Shown: positions 45,925-55,818, numbered from the stretch's first letter. The stretch is 63,165 nt of DNA from an uncultured Burkholderiales bacterium (GCA_903828695.1 CAIKNE010000158.1:1-63165); one strand, 5' to 3'. Program-made: numbers and translations. The notes: generated by a model from the sequence alone, not told the origin.

Positions 45925-46341
45925 ATGAAAACCAAATATTACCTTGAAAGCGCAGACGTCAAAGCAATCATGTCCGCCAGTGAAGCAGAAGCCCATAAAC
46001 ACAACTGGGCTGTATCCATTGCCATTGTGGATGATGGAGGGCATTTGCTTAACTTCTCCCGCTTAGACGGAGCTGCGCCTTTTTCTGCGCACATGGCTCC
46101 TGCTAAGGCCAATACAGCTGCATTGGGTCGCAGGGAGACAAAAATTTATGAAGACATCATCAACAACGGGCGTTTCGCGTTCATCACGGCCCCAGACGTT
46201 AACGGCATGTTAGAAGGGGGCGTGCCCATACTGAAGGACGGGCAGGTGATTGGTGCTGTGGGCGTGAGCGGCGTTAAATCCTCCGAAGATGTGCAAATTG
46301 CCAAGGCCGGGATCGAGGCGTTTTATAGGCTTCATCCATAG
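45925..46341 (+). CDS. GlcG/HbpS-family haem-binding-like protein
   Basis: A 138-residue GlcG/HbpS (DUF336) protein: WAVSIAIVDDGGHLLNFSRLDGA, SAHMAPAKANTAA, GGVPILKDGQVIGAVGVSG and a closing DVQIAKAGIEAF. Family members bind haem or act beside glycolate and propanediol metabolism. No signal peptide and no partner genes next to it, so the role here is open. It converges with ppsR. Confidence 0.9.
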   Translation: MKTKYYLESADVKAIMSASEAEAHKHNWAVSIAIVDDGGHLLNFSRLDGAAPFSAHMAPAKANTAALGRRETKIYEDIINNGRFAFITAPDVNGMLEGGVPILKDGQVIGAVGVSGVKSSEDVQIAKAGIEAFYRLHP

Positions 46342-46406
46342 ACTTTAACGCCAGTGCTTGAAAATAGATTTAGATTCTTCAAGCACCGTTATAGTTGGAG
46401 AGAGTT

Positions 46407-47228
46407 TCAGTAACTGAGTCTCTCAGGCCTGATTTCTTGAAGTATGGTTGTCGCAATCTCCTCAATGCTTTTGGTAGTGGTTGACAGCCACCTGATTCCT
46501 GAGCGGCGCATCATCGCCTCAGCCTCTCTCACCTCGTATTGGCAATTCTCTAAACTTGCGTATTTGGAGTTGGGCCTTCGCTCATTTCGAATCTCACTCA
46601 AGCGGTCAGATTGAATGGTTAGGCCAAATATCTTGTCAATGTGATGCTTTAAGGCCTCTGGCAGTTGTTGTCTCTCAAAGTCCTCGGGGATGAGTGGGTA
46701 GTTGGCCGCTTTCAGGCCGTGTTGCATAGCCAGGTATAGACTGGTGGGAGTTTTACCACTTCTACTAACACCTACCAATATAACGTCCGATAACTCTAAA
46801 TCTTTATTAAGTTGTCCGTCGTCGTGTGAGAGGCTAAAGTTAATCGCCTCGATTCTGTCGTGATAAGCCCTACTTTTGCTCACGTTTGAGAAGCGACCAA
46901 TGCGGTGATTAGATTTAATCCCGAACTCCTCCTCCAGGGGGTGCACAAACGTTCCAAACATGTCTAATAGCATGCCTTCGCAGGTCGTTTGCAGCACCTC
47001 AAAAACCTCCGTATTGGCAAGCGTTGTAAAAACAACGGGGCGCCTACCCTCAACGAGTCCCGTTTGATTGATCTGGCGCACCGCTTGATGCGCTTTATCA
47101 ACAGTATCTACAAAGGGGAGTCGCACATGGCGGGGAGTGAGCTCAAACTGGGCGAGTATGGCGTTACCAAAGGTCTCAGCAGTAATGCCGGTGCCATCGG
47201 ATACAAAAAAGACGGTGTAGTTATGCAT
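46407..47228 (-). CDS. ppsR: PEP synthase regulatory protein PpsR
   Basis: A 273-residue DUF299 bifunctional kinase/pyrophosphorylase that switches PEP synthase off and on by ADP-dependent phosphorylation and Pi-dependent dephosphorylation. Motifs: FFVSDGTGITAETFGNA at the N-terminus, P-loop GVSRSGKTPTSLYLA near residue 155, and YPLIPEDFE. Divergent from its target gene ppsA, 265 bp away, the usual arrangement. Confidence 0.95.
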   Translation of the reverse strand: MHNYTVFFVSDGTGITAETFGNAILAQFELTPRHVRLPFVDTVDKAHQAVRQINQTGLVEGRRPVVFTTLANTEVFEVLQTTCEGMLLDMFGTFVHPLEEEFGIKSNHRIGRFSNVSKSRAYHDRIEAINFSLSHDDGQLNKDLELSDVILVGVSRSGKTPTSLYLAMQHGLKAANYPLIPEDFERQQLPEALKHHIDKIFGLTIQSDRLSEIRNERRPNSKYASLENCQYEVREAEAMMRRSGIRWLSTTTKSIEEIATTILQEIRPERLSY

Positions 47229-47493
47229 TGTTCTTTGAATTCGTGTCTACCAGAGTCGGTTGCATCCTATTTTGCCTCAATAGCAGTCCATCCCCCGAAT
47301 GATCCGTTAAAATTGAGCCGTTACGAATTCAATCACAAATGCCCCCTTTTCTCATCCCCAACCAAATACAACTCAAACAACGGGATGAATGCGCGCGTTT
47401 GTTTACCCCAGCGGAGCTCACTAGCAACCCTATTTCAGCTAGTCAAGCACCCGTATTAAGGGGTCTACCGGTTTTAACTTCTGGAGCTTTCCT

Positions 47494-49887
47494 ATGTCTA
47501 AACTTTTTGAATCGACCGCCTTGGTCGTACCTTTTGAAAACCTGAGGATGACCGACGTTGAGTCGGTCGGTGGTAAAAACGCCAGTCTTGGGGAGATGAT
47601 CTCCCAATTGCCAGCAGGTGTAAAGGTGCCAACTGGGTTTGCAACGACAGCTCATGCCTTTAGAGAGTTTTTGAAGTTTGAGGGACTGAGTGAGAAAATT
47701 GAAGACAGGCTGAAGACGCTTGATACCGAGGACGTAAGGTCTCTTGCCAAAGCAGGAGCCGAGATCCGCGGCTGGATTCTGACTCAGCCTTTCCCCTCGG
47801 AGCTGGAGCGCGAAATCGGATTGGCCTTTGAGAAGCTGAATGGCCATCAAACAGATGCATCTTACGCGGTGCGCTCGTCTGCAACAGCGGAGGATCTACC
47901 CGACGCTTCCTTTGCCGGGCAGCAAGAAACTTTTTTAAACGTAGTTGGCTTGCCTGATATTTTGCACAAGATGAAGGAAGTGTTCGCCTCCCTGTATAAC
48001 GACCGAGCTATCAGCTACAGAGTGCACAAGGGGTTTGCGCACGCTGGTGTAGCTCTGTCTGCTGGGGTTCAGCGCATGGTGCGTTCTGACAAGGGGGCGG
48101 CGGGGGTCATGTTCACCATAGATACTGAGAGCGGTTTTGAGGACGTTGTCTTCATTACATCAAGCTACGGACTGGGGGAGACTGTCGTTCAAGGCGCTGT
48201 GAATCCTGATGAGTTTTATGTTCACAAGCCGATGATCCGCGCTGACAAGCGCGCCATTATTCGCAGAAATTTGGGGTCGAAACTCATACAGATGACCTTC
48301 TCTAGCGCAGAGGAAAAACAAAAGACGGGAGAGTTGGTTAAAACGGTGGATGTACCGGTTGAGATGCGCAACCGTTTTTCTTTAACAGACGCCGATGTGG
48401 AGCAACTTGCGAAGTACGCGCTCATCATTGAACAACACTACGCCCGGCCCATGGATATTGAGTGGGGCAAGGACGGCGTGGACGGGCAGATCTATATCTT
48501 GCAAGCAAGACCTGAGACAGTCAAGAGTCAACAAAAGGGCAAAGCAGAGCTTAGGTACAAGTTAAAGGCAACTGGTACTGTGCTTGCAGAGGGGCGCGCT
48601 ATTGGTCAAAAAATTGGTACTGGACATATCCGTTTGGTTCACTCAATTGCTGATATGGACCAAGTTCAAGCCGGGGATATTTTAGTGACGGATATGACAG
48701 ATCCCAACTGGGAACCCGTCATGAAACGCGCCGCAGCGATCGTTACGAACCGAGGCGGTCGCACTTGTCATGCAGCTATTATTGCCCGTGAGCTCGGCAT
48801 TCCTGCAGTGGTGGGATGTGGTGATGCGACTGAGACACTCATTGATAAAACACTCGTTACAGTAAGTTGCGCAGAGGGCGATACAGGGTTTATTTATGAC
48901 GGCCTCTTAGAGACCGAAATCAGTGAGGTGGAGCGGGGCACGATGCCAAAGATAGCCACCAAAATTATGATGAACGTAGGCAATCCTCAATTGGCTTTTG
49001 ACTTTGCACAGCTCCCCAATGACGGCGTAGGGCTTGCTCGTTTAGAGTTCATCATTAACAACAATATCGGTATCCATCCAAAAGCAATTTTGGACTATCC
49101 AAATGTGGATATGGATTTGAAAAAAGCTGTGGAGTCAGTTGCACGAGGTCACGCCTCACCCAAAGCTTTTTATGTTGATAAGGTCGCAGAAGGGGTCGCG
49201 ACGATTGCTGCTGCCTTTTGGCCGAAAACAGTTATTGTTCGACTCTCTGACTTTAAGTCTAATGAATACAGGAAATTAATTGGTGGCAGTCGTTACGAGC
49301 CAGAGGAGGAAAACCCGATGCTCGGATTTAGGGGCGCAGCACGCTACTTAGCTGAAGACTTCAGACCTGCGTTTGAGATGGAGTGCGAGGCTTTAAAGCG
49401 TGTTCGAAACGAAATGGGTCTGTCCAATGTTCAAGTGATGGTGCCCTTTGTAAGGACACTTGGGCAGGCCAAAGCAGTGACCGATTTATTGGCTCGTTTC
49501 GGTCTCAAACGCGGTCAAGATGATTTGAAAATAATCATGATGTGTGAAATACCTAGTAACGCTGTGCTTGCCGATCAGTTTTTGGAGTACTTTGATGGAT
49601 TCTCAATTGGGTCGAATGATTTGACCCAGCTAACACTGGGCTTAGACCGCGACTCGGGTATGCCTCTTTTAGCGGCGGACTTTGATGAGCGCGATCCTGC
49701 TGTAAAAGTGCTATTGAAAAATGCAATTGATGCTTGTTTGAAAAGTAACAAGTATGTGGGAATTTGCGGCCAAGGCCCAAGCGATCATCCTGACTTTGCG
49801 CACTGGTTGGTAGATCAAGGAATCTCCTCCATTTCGCTTAATCCAGATAGTGTTATCGAGACTTGGAAGTCGCTAGGTCAAAAGTAG
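47494..49887 (+). CDS. ppsA: phosphoenolpyruvate synthase
   Basis: A 797-residue enzyme converting pyruvate and ATP to PEP, AMP and phosphate for gluconeogenesis. An N-terminal ATP-grasp domain ([31 protein letters not shown]) is followed by a swivelling domain with the phosphohistidine H426 ([21 protein letters not shown]). The C-terminal TIM barrel contains [30 protein letters not shown] and [13 protein letters not shown] lies seven bases before the ATG. Controlled post-translationally by the divergent ppsR product. Ends in a strong terminator. Confidence 0.97.
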   Translation: MSKLFESTALVVPFENLRMTDVESVGGKNASLGEMISQLPAGVKVPTGFATTAHAFREFLKFEGLSEKIEDRLKTLDTEDVRSLAKAGAEIRGWILTQPFPSELEREIGLAFEKLNGHQTDASYAVRSSATAEDLPDASFAGQQETFLNVVGLPDILHKMKEVFASLYNDRAISYRVHKGFAHAGVALSAGVQRMVRSDKGAAGVMFTIDTESGFEDVVFITSSYGLGETVVQGAVNPDEFYVHKPMIRADKRAIIRRNLGSKLIQMTFSSAEEKQKTGELVKTVDVPVEMRNRFSLTDADVEQLAKYALIIEQHYARPMDIEWGKDGVDGQIYILQARPETVKSQQKGKAELRYKLKATGTVLAEGRAIGQKIGTGHIRLVHSIADMDQVQAGDILVTDMTDPNWEPVMKRAAAIVTNRGGRTCHAAIIARELGIPAVVGCGDATETLIDKTLVTVSCAEGDTGFIYDGLLETEISEVERGTMPKIATKIMMNVGNPQLAFDFAQLPNDGVGLARLEFIINNNIGIHPKAILDYPNVDMDLKKAVESVARGHASPKAFYVDKVAEGVATIAAAFWPKTVIVRLSDFKSNEYRKLIGGSRYEPEEENPMLGFRGAARYLAEDFRPAFEMECEALKRVRNEMGLSNVQVMVPFVRTLGQAKAVTDLLARFGLKRGQDDLKIIMMCEIPSNAVLADQFLEYFDGFSIGSNDLTQLTLGLDRDSGMPLLAADFDERDPAVKVLLKNAIDACLKSNKYVGICGQGPSDHPDFAHWLVDQGISSISLNPDSVIETWKSLGQK

Positions 49888-49911
49888 TTCGTTCACTCAC
49901 TGCCCGTACCG

Positions 49912-49947
49912 ATGCAACTGCTTTTGTTTAAAAAGCAGTTGCATTTT
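49912..49947 (+). terminator. intrinsic terminator of ppsA
   Basis: Perfect 14-bp stem (ATGCAACTGCTTTT / AAAAGCAGTTGCAT), five-base loop, then TTTT. Confidence 0.95.
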
Positions 49948-50083
49948 GATTAAAACGAGTGAGCCCTGTCCTGGGCCGTCATGGTGGGTGAGTTAATAAA
50001 ATATTTTTGAGTACTTAAGGTCTAATAAATAGATCTATCCTTGCCAATAGTGGCCCCTACTGGTAAAGCCACTTCACTCGGGT

Positions 50084-50089
50084 TATAAT
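50084..50089 (+). promoter_or_regulatory. sigma-70 -10 box of the rpsF operon
   Basis: A perfect TATAAT lies 66 bp upstream of rpsF. The -35 region at the right distance (TGGTAA) is weak. Confidence 0.5.
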
Positions 50090-50155
50090 AGTAGTCTTTG
50101 CCTTGCTCTACCACGTCTAGACGCCGTTGGAGAGCTCAACCCACAAGGAGTGTTT

Positions 50156-50521
50156 ATGCGTCATTACGAAATCATACTTTTGATCCATCCTGATCAAAGT
50201 GAACAAGTACCTGCGATGCTCGATCGTTATAAGAGCATGATCACAGCAGGTGGCGGTGCAATTCACCGCATCGAAGATTGGGGCCGTCGCCAACTCGCTT
50301 ACATGATTAACAAATTGGCTAAAGCTCACTACATCTGTGTGAACATTGAAGCTAACCAAGAAATCATGGCTGAGCTTGAGCACGCATTCAAATTCAATGA
50401 TGCTGTACTTCGTCATTTGACAGTCTTAAAGAAGAAGGCCGAAACTGGTCCTTCAGTCATGATGAAATCTGTAGAGCGCGAAGAAGCCCGTAAAGCTCAG
50501 CAATCTGAGTTCCAGGCTTAA
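50156..50521 (+). CDS. rpsF: 30S ribosomal protein S6
   Basis: A 121-residue S6 protein, starting [18 protein letters not shown] with the family's YE-x-x-x-x-x-HPDQ pattern, then [20 protein letters not shown]. Perfect AAGGAG seven bases before the ATG at 50156 fixes the start over an in-frame GTG at 50150. First gene of rpsF-priB-rpsR-rplI. Confidence 0.98.
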   Translation: MRHYEIILLIHPDQSEQVPAMLDRYKSMITAGGGAIHRIEDWGRRQLAYMINKLAKAHYICVNIEANQEIMAELEHAFKFNDAVLRHLTVLKKKAETGPSVMMKSVEREEARKAQQSEFQA

Positions 50522-50556
50522 ATTCTCAAGAGCAACAGTTCAATCTTACGAAAGGC

Positions 50557-50844
50557 GTGAACAGAGTAGAACTTAGCGCAACGGTTGTTGAAATATCGGC
50601 GCAACGTTTTACCCCTGCTGGCCTACCCGCCCTAGATCTGCTCTTAGAGCATGAGATGGAGTTAGAGGAGTTGGGTCGTAAAAGGCAGGTCCGATTGTCC
50701 ATACGGGCGTTAGTGATGGGGGATTTGGTGAAGACCATATCCGATACCCCGCTAGGCACCCCTCTTGGATTGATTGGTTTCTTGGTTTCACCTAAGTCGT
50801 ATAAAACTGTTATTTTTCACATACAAGAAATTTCAAAGTTATAA
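50557..50844 (+). CDS. priB: primosomal replication protein N (PriB)
   Basis: A 95-residue single-strand-binding OB-fold protein for replication restart. Recognisable by position between rpsF and rpsR and by [27 protein letters not shown] and [12 protein letters not shown]. The start is a GTG at 50557 with AAAGG very close upstream. Together with the nearby dnaB gene it places replication functions in this ribosomal cluster. Confidence 0.93.
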   Translation: MNRVELSATVVEISAQRFTPAGLPALDLLLEHEMELEELGRKRQVRLSIRALVMGDLVKTISDTPLGTPLGLIGFLVSPKSYKTVIFHIQEISKL

Positions 50845-50858
50845 GGGAGGCTCATATC

Positions 50859-51140
50859 ATGGCCACATTTAAAAAATTCAACAAAGACAAGCGTCCAAAG
50901 CGCAACACACAATCGCTATTATTTAAACGCAAGCGTTTTTGCCGCTTCACGGTGACTGGCGTAGAAGAGATTGATTACAAAGACATCGACACATTGCGTG
51001 ACTTTATTGCTGAGAACGGCAAAATCATTCCTGCCCGTTTAACAGGAACACGCGCCATATTCCAACGCCAACTCAACACTGCAATCAAGCGTTCACGCTT
51101 TCTCGCGATGTTGCCTTACACCGATCAACACAAGATCTAA
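50859..51140 (+). CDS. rpsR: 30S ribosomal protein S18
   Basis: A 93-residue S18 with [29 protein letters not shown], split, and [31 protein letters not shown], the highly conserved core. AAGGGAGG lies upstream of the ATG. Third gene of the operon. Confidence 0.98.
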   Translation: MATFKKFNKDKRPKRNTQSLLFKRKRFCRFTVTGVEEIDYKDIDTLRDFIAENGKIIPARLTGTRAIFQRQLNTAIKRSRFLAMLPYTDQHKI

Positions 51141-51153
51141 GGAAAGCTCAATC

Positions 51154-51606
51154 ATGCAAATTATTCTTCTAGACAAAGTAGTCAACCTTGGTGACTTGGG
51201 TGATGTTGTAAAAGTTAAAGACGGATTCGCTCGTAACTTTTTGATCCCATCAGGTCGTGCAAAGCGTGCAACAGAGGCTGCAATTAAAGACTTTGAAGCT
51301 CGTCGCGCAGAACTTGAAAAGATCGCAGCTGAGAAACTTGCTGCTGCAACTAAGCTGGGCGAGAAGTTAGCTGGAACGACTGTTAAGGTCACTCAAAAAT
51401 CTGGTGTAGATGGGCGTTTGTTTGGCTCCGTCACAAACCATGATATTGCTGATGAACTCAACAAGTCCGGTTACTCTGTTCTCAAGGCTCAGATTCGTAT
51501 GCCCAATGGTCCTATCAAGGTCGTTGGTGACAGCAGCGTGAGTGTCTCTTTGCACACAGACGTAGTTGTCGAGATCAACGTTAGCGTTTACGGCGAATCA
51601 GCCTAA
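51154..51606 (+). CDS. rplI: 50S ribosomal protein L9
   Basis: A 150-residue L9: N-terminal domain [32 protein letters not shown] (split), central charged helix and C-terminal domain with [22 protein letters not shown] lies before the ATG. Last gene of the ribosomal operon, 346 bp before dnaB. Confidence 0.98.
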   Translation: MQIILLDKVVNLGDLGDVVKVKDGFARNFLIPSGRAKRATEAAIKDFEARRAELEKIAAEKLAAATKLGEKLAGTTVKVTQKSGVDGRLFGSVTNHDIADELNKSGYSVLKAQIRMPNGPIKVVGDSSVSVSLHTDVVVEINVSVYGESA

Positions 51607-51786
51607 TTCGAACACCTGATCAAGCCCTATCCAAGGGCTCACTGATTAGCCATATAAATCTACAGATTTAAGGGCTCTAAAGGGAGAAAGCCATCAACAA
51701 TGGTTTTGTCCCTTTTTCTATTGTGATTTAGAAAACGGTTAATGTGGGTAGAGTTGTTATTGTGTTGTGCACTGGTTTTTCCGGTC

Positions 51787-51819
51787 TTATCCATAGCCTT
51801 ATCCACAGTTTTGTTCACA
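51787..51819 (+). promoter_or_regulatory. three DnaA-box-like 9-mers at 12-bp spacing
   Basis: TTATCCATA (51787-51795), TTATCCACA (51799-51807, the perfect consensus) and TTGTTCACA (51811-51819, fits TTNTNCACA) start exactly 12 bp apart, in the same orientation, about 130-165 bp upstream of dnaB. The array could let DnaA regulate the helicase gene. It is not by itself an origin. Confidence 0.5.
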
Positions 51820-51934
51820 ATTGAACTTCGGGCTATTCCCTCAACGGATGTATAGTGTGCACTGTCACCGAATCCTTCGGAAAAAATGTAATTTCCTTTG
51901 AAAGCTCTAATGTCAACGGCTTCCCTTTCTAGAA

Positions 51935-51948
51935 AGAGGTATACCTCT
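51935..51948. promoter_or_regulatory. 14-bp palindrome covering the dnaB ribosome-binding site
   Basis: AGAGGTATACCTCT is a perfect palindrome ending three bases before the ATG at 51952. Its AGAGG half is the only Shine-Dalgarno-like sequence for that start, so pairing would hide it. Confidence 0.45.
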
Positions 51949-51951
51949 AAC

Positions 51952-53316
51952 ATGACTGATCCACAGTTGGCTCAGTTACGGGTTCCTCCGCACTCACTTG
52001 AGGCAGAGTCCTGTGTGTTGGGTGGCTTGCTTTTAGACAATTCAGCCTGGGATAGGGTCTCTGATGTGCTCTCAGAGAGTGATTTTTACAAGTTCGAGCA
52101 TAGACTTATTTATGCATCCATCCAGACTTTGATAGGGGGGTTGCGCCCGGCTGACGTGATCACCGTTTATGAAGCCCTGCTTGCTCAGGGCAAGGCAGAT
52201 GCGGTGGGAGGGCTGGGCGAATTAAACGCACTCGCACAGTACGTTCCGAGTGCGGGCAATATCAGACGCTACGCAGAGATTGTTCGTGAGCGCGCGATTC
52301 TTCGCAAACTAGTGGTTGCCAGTGATGAAATCGCAGCCGAAGCTTTCAACACCAAAGGTCGCCCCGTTGCACAGATACTAGATGATGCTGAGCAAAAGAT
52401 TTTTAAGATTGGAGAAGAAGGCTCCCGTCTTAGGCAAGGCTTTCAAAGTATGGACCAACTCATCTCTGATCTCCTGGGGCGAGTTGATGAGATGTCTAAA
52501 AACCCCGACGACATCACGGGTGTTCCAAGCGGATTCTCTGACTTTGATGAGATGACCTCTGGGCTTCAGCCGGGGGACTTGATCGTCTTAGCAGCTCGCC
52601 CTTCAATGGGCAAAACGGCCCTGGCCATCAATATTGCGGAACACGTTGCATTGGGGGAGGGGTTACCCGTTGCGGTGTTCTCAATGGAGATGGGGGCCTC
52701 ACAACTCGCTATCCGTATGGTTGGCTCTATTGGTCGAATCGATCAAGGCCACCTTAGAACAGGCAAACTATCCGATGAAGAATGGCCGCGTTTGAACGAG
52801 GCAGTAGAGCGGCTACAAACTGTATCCTTATTTATTGATGAAACGCCTGGACTCAACCCGAGTGAGTTACGCGCGAACGCCAAAAAACTCTCGCGCCAAT
52901 GTGGCAAGCTAGGTTTAATCGTAGTTGATTATTTGCAACTCATGTCCACAGGCTCGAGCGACGGGGATAACCGTGCAACTGAGCTGGGTGAAATCTCTAG
53001 GGGCTTGAAGATGTTGGCCAAAGAGCTTCAGTGCCCGATCATTGCACTGTCCCAGCTCAATCGAGGTGTTGAGACGAGGACGGATAAGCGGCCGATGATG
53101 AGCGATTTGAGGGAGTCTGGTGCCATTGAGCAAGATGCGGATGTGATTATGTTTATTTACCGCGATGACTACTACAACAAAGACTCTAAAGAGCCCGGAA
53201 TTGCTGAGATCATCATTGGCAAACAAAGAAACGGTCCCACTGGGACCGTTAAATTGGCATTCCTGAAGCCTTTAACCAAGTTTGAAACGCTCAGTCGAGG
53301 CAACGAGCGCGATTAA
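51952..53316 (+). CDS. dnaB: replicative DNA helicase DnaB
   Basis: A 454-residue replicative helicase. The N-terminal domain begins LRVPPHSLEAESCVLGGLLLDN. The RecA-like domain has Walker A ARPSMGKTALAIN (about 217-224) and Walker B LIVVDYLQLM. Later motifs are PIIALSQLNRGVETRTDKRP and DLRESGAIEQDADVIMFIYRDD. ATG 51952 is chosen for its position after AGAGG, though the spacing is long; ATG 51910 would add 14 residues. Downstream of the rpsF operon as in other Burkholderiales. Confidence 0.97.
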   Translation: MTDPQLAQLRVPPHSLEAESCVLGGLLLDNSAWDRVSDVLSESDFYKFEHRLIYASIQTLIGGLRPADVITVYEALLAQGKADAVGGLGELNALAQYVPSAGNIRRYAEIVRERAILRKLVVASDEIAAEAFNTKGRPVAQILDDAEQKIFKIGEEGSRLRQGFQSMDQLISDLLGRVDEMSKNPDDITGVPSGFSDFDEMTSGLQPGDLIVLAARPSMGKTALAINIAEHVALGEGLPVAVFSMEMGASQLAIRMVGSIGRIDQGHLRTGKLSDEEWPRLNEAVERLQTVSLFIDETPGLNPSELRANAKKLSRQCGKLGLIVVDYLQLMSTGSSDGDNRATELGEISRGLKMLAKELQCPIIALSQLNRGVETRTDKRPMMSDLRESGAIEQDADVIMFIYRDDYYNKDSKEPGIAEIIIGKQRNGPTGTVKLAFLKPLTKFETLSRGNERD

Positions 53317-53370
53317 GGATCTAGGCAATCGCGTAAATTACAAAGCTAGAGGTTAATGTTTGCGAAGTAC

Positions 53371-55068
53371 TTATAAGACATCGCTTGCAAAGTCTGCAAG
53401 TCTTGATCTCTCCCCGCGTGCGAGGGTGATATGCCCCCCGTGAGGCCAACCCTTAAAGCGGTCGACCGCGAACGTAAGCCCTGATGAGCCCTCGGTCAGG
53501 TAGGGGGTGTCGATTTGTGCCAGGTTGCCCATGCAGACAATCTTAGTTCCTGGTCCAGCCCTTGTGATGAGTGTTTTCATTTGTTTGGGCGTTAAGTTTT
53601 GTGCCTCATCAATGATCACGTACTTACTCATAAAGGTACGACCTCTCATGAAGTTCATACTCTTGATTTTGATACGACTGCGGATCAGCTCATTCGTTGC
53701 TGCACGGCCCCACTCGCCTGATCCGGTATCGGTTTTAGCAAGAACTTCTAAGTTGTCATCTAAAGCACCCATCCAAGGTCCCATCTTCTCCTCCTCGGTG
53801 CCTGGAAGAAAGCCGATATCTTCGCCAACACTGACCGTTGCACGGGTCATGATGATCTCTGTGTAGCGTCGATCATCTAGCACCTGCGTCAAGCCTGCGG
53901 CCAAGGCCATAAGAGTCTTGCCGGTGCCCGCAGTACCGCTGAGTGTCACAAAATCAATATCGGGATCGGTAAGCAAATTCATCGCAAAGTTTTGTTCGCG
54001 GTTACGTGCAGTCACCCCCCATACTGAATTTTTGATGTGATGGAAATCTTTGAGTGTTTTAAACACAGCAGTCTTACCCCGAATCTCCGTCACACGAGCG
54101 TAAAAGTTGGGCTCACCAGGTACCTCAAGGTACACGAACTGATTGATATGCAGATCGACCACGATAGGCCCAGAGATCCGGTAAAAGGTGTGGCTACCAC
54201 TTTGCCAACTCTCAATGGTTTTGGCCTGTTTGAGCCAAAAATCATGGGGCAGGGCAAGTGAACCCGAGTAAAGAAGATCCCCGTCATCAAGTGTCTTGTC
54301 GTTCTCGTAATCCTCTGCGGCAAGACCTAGGGCGCGTGCTTTGACACGCATATTGATGTCTTTGGAGACGAGGACCACCTCTCTGGGGGCTAACTTCTCT
54401 ACAAGCGCGCCAACGACGGCCAAGATCTGGTTGTCTGCTTTCCCTTGAGGCAGGCTGTCGGGGAGTTTGTAGGTGAGGGGTTGAGTTTGAAACATCAACT
54501 TGCCCGACACTTCTATATGACCAGTACTGTCAAGCTTCAAGCCAGCCGTAATATCCGCGTTTTGAGTGCCCGCAAGAGCATCCAAAGTGCGCGAGGTTTG
54601 GCGAGCGTTTCGGGCAACTTCGGTCATCCCTTTTTTGTGGCCGTCAAGCTCCTCTAAAACGATCATAGGTAAAAAGATATCGTTCTCTTCGAACCTAAAC
54701 AGACACATCGGGTCGTGCAGCAATACGTTTGTATCCAATACAAAAAGTTTGCCAGGTCCGGTATTTTTTTTCTTAAGTTTTTTCTTCTCAAACGCGTTGG
54801 GTGATTTAGCGGTTGCGCTCTTGTGATTGATTTGTAAAACCTGTACGTCCTGCGCGTGCTCAGGATCCCCTAAATGCTTGGACGAGTAATTCGTCTCTAA
54901 GGTGCCACCCCCATTGTTTGAGAAATCGTCCTCCAGTTGGGTGGCTGGGTGAGCGTGAGGATCTTTTTCCTTCAAATCCTTGCGTGAATTGCTGCGGATT
55001 ACGGTTGAGTCATAGCTTTGAGTTGAGAGAGTAGATGCTCGCTTAGTCGGGGCAGGAGGTAGGGGCAT
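53371..55068 (-). CDS. PhoH-family ATPase with N-terminal PIN domain
   Basis: A 565-residue PhoH2/YlaK-type protein that couples an RNase (PIN) to an RNA helicase-like ATPase. The first ~105 residues are polar and poorly conserved. The PIN domain begins at KLFVLDTNVLLHDP with acidic residues in VLEELDGHKKG. The PhoH domain has Walker A SGTAGTGKTLMALAAGL near residues 375-385, ATVSVGEDIGFLPG and Walker B VIIDEAQNLTPKQMKT. Likely an RNA-processing enzyme. It is transcribed after bcp but separated by two terminators. Confidence 0.92.
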   Translation of the reverse strand: MPLPPAPTKRASTLSTQSYDSTVIRSNSRKDLKEKDPHAHPATQLEDDFSNNGGGTLETNYSSKHLGDPEHAQDVQVLQINHKSATAKSPNAFEKKKLKKKNTGPGKLFVLDTNVLLHDPMCLFRFEENDIFLPMIVLEELDGHKKGMTEVARNARQTSRTLDALAGTQNADITAGLKLDSTGHIEVSGKLMFQTQPLTYKLPDSLPQGKADNQILAVVGALVEKLAPREVVLVSKDINMRVKARALGLAAEDYENDKTLDDGDLLYSGSLALPHDFWLKQAKTIESWQSGSHTFYRISGPIVVDLHINQFVYLEVPGEPNFYARVTEIRGKTAVFKTLKDFHHIKNSVWGVTARNREQNFAMNLLTDPDIDFVTLSGTAGTGKTLMALAAGLTQVLDDRRYTEIIMTRATVSVGEDIGFLPGTEEEKMGPWMGALDDNLEVLAKTDTGSGEWGRAATNELIRSRIKIKSMNFMRGRTFMSKYVIIDEAQNLTPKQMKTLITRAGPGTKIVCMGNLAQIDTPYLTEGSSGLTFAVDRFKGWPHGGHITLARGERSRLADFASDVL

Positions 55069-55117
55069 AGTTGAGGTAGGGTATGATTTTGAATGAAAAA
55101 GAATACTACTCAGAAGT

Positions 55118-55152
55118 GAAAAAGCCGCACAAGGAATGAACCTTTGCGGCTT
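55118..55152 (-). terminator. intrinsic terminator (distal of two)
   Basis: Stem AAGCCGCA(C)AAGG / CCTTTGCGGCTT with a one-base bulge and six-base loop. On the minus strand it runs into TTTTT. It is the second terminator between bcp and phoH. Confidence 0.85.
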
Positions 55153-55252
55153 GATTTGAAGAGCTTCGGATTGCTTTTATAAACATATCGTTGGTTATGA
55201 TAACCGAACTAAATGATCAAAAAGTTAGCCAAAAATAAAAAAGTAAAAAATA

Positions 55253-55279
55253 GTGACAGGGATTTCACAATCCCGTCAC
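55253..55279 (-). terminator. intrinsic terminator of bcp
   Basis: Stem GTGAC(A)GGGATT / AATCCCGTCAC with a four-base loop. On the minus strand it is followed by TATTTTTTACTTTTTT. It lies 54 bp past the bcp stop. Confidence 0.88.
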
Positions 55280-55332
55280 AAACTCAGTTGAACTTAAGCG
55301 TAAGGATTGGAAAAAAGAAGCAACTGGCTAAG

Positions 55333-55818
55333 TTAAGCGGCAGCAGTGCTTTTCTTTAAAGATTTGACGGCCTTTAGGACCTCGTCTACGTGTCCGAGGA
55401 CCTTGAGTCCGCGCCACTCCTCTTTGAGCAACCCGTCAGCGCCGATTAAGAATGTGCTGCGCTCAATACCTTTGACCTTTTTGCCGTACATGATTTTGTT
55501 TTTTACAACACCAAACATGTGACACATTTTTTCTTCTGTGTCAGCAATGAGCTCAAAAGGCAACTCTAACTTTTCTTTAAAAAGGTCGTGAGACTTCATA
55601 TTGTCTCTGGACACGCCAAATACGACGGCTCCCGCCTTTGTGAAGTCTTTGTATTTATCTCTAAATTGCATCGCCTCTGTGGTGCAACCTGGAGTGTTGT
55701 CCTTAGGGTAAAAATAAAGTACCAAAGTCTTACCCGTGTGGGAATGGTTGGTAACTTTCACTCCCCCTGTAGCCATCGCTTCAAATTCAGGTATGGGTTT
55801 GTTGAGAACGATCGCCAT
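55333..55818 (-). CDS. bcp: peroxiredoxin, Bcp type
   Basis: A 161-residue thiol peroxidase that reduces H2O2 and organic peroxides in the cytoplasm. The active site FYPKDNTPGCTTEAMQFRD holds the peroxidatic C45. The position of the resolving cysteine in E. coli Bcp (residue 50) is a methionine here, so the catalytic cycle must use another cysteine (C99 in KMCHMF is a candidate) or an external thiol. It ends in an Ala/Lys-rich tail. Confidence 0.94.
   Translation of the reverse strand: MAIVLNKPIPEFEAMATGGVKVTNHSHTGKTLVLYFYPKDNTPGCTTEAMQFRDKYKDFTKAGAVVFGVSRDNMKSHDLFKEKLELPFELIADTEEKMCHMFGVVKNKIMYGKKVKGIERSTFLIGADGLLKEEWRGLKVLGHVDEVLKAVKSLKKSTAAA

Larger units (their letters stand above)
51607..51951. 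other. dnaB upstream region
   Basis: A 345-bp region between rplI and dnaB. It contains a small AGCCCT/AGGGCT hairpin (51623-51639) without a T tract, three DnaA-box-like sites (51787-51819) and a 14-bp palindrome just before dnaB. A 97-codon minus-strand frame exists but has no ribosome-binding site or family resemblance. Confidence 0.5.

Noticed and set aside
51787-51819. Chromosomal replication origin
   Set aside because: Three DnaA-like boxes alone are not enough; there is no AT-rich unwinding element next to them and no dnaA, dnaN or parAB genes in the window.
51660-51953. 97-codon minus-strand frame opposite the dnaB leader
   Set aside because: No family resemblance or ribosome-binding site; its short Asp-Lys repeat is simply the complement of the phased DnaA-box-like sites.
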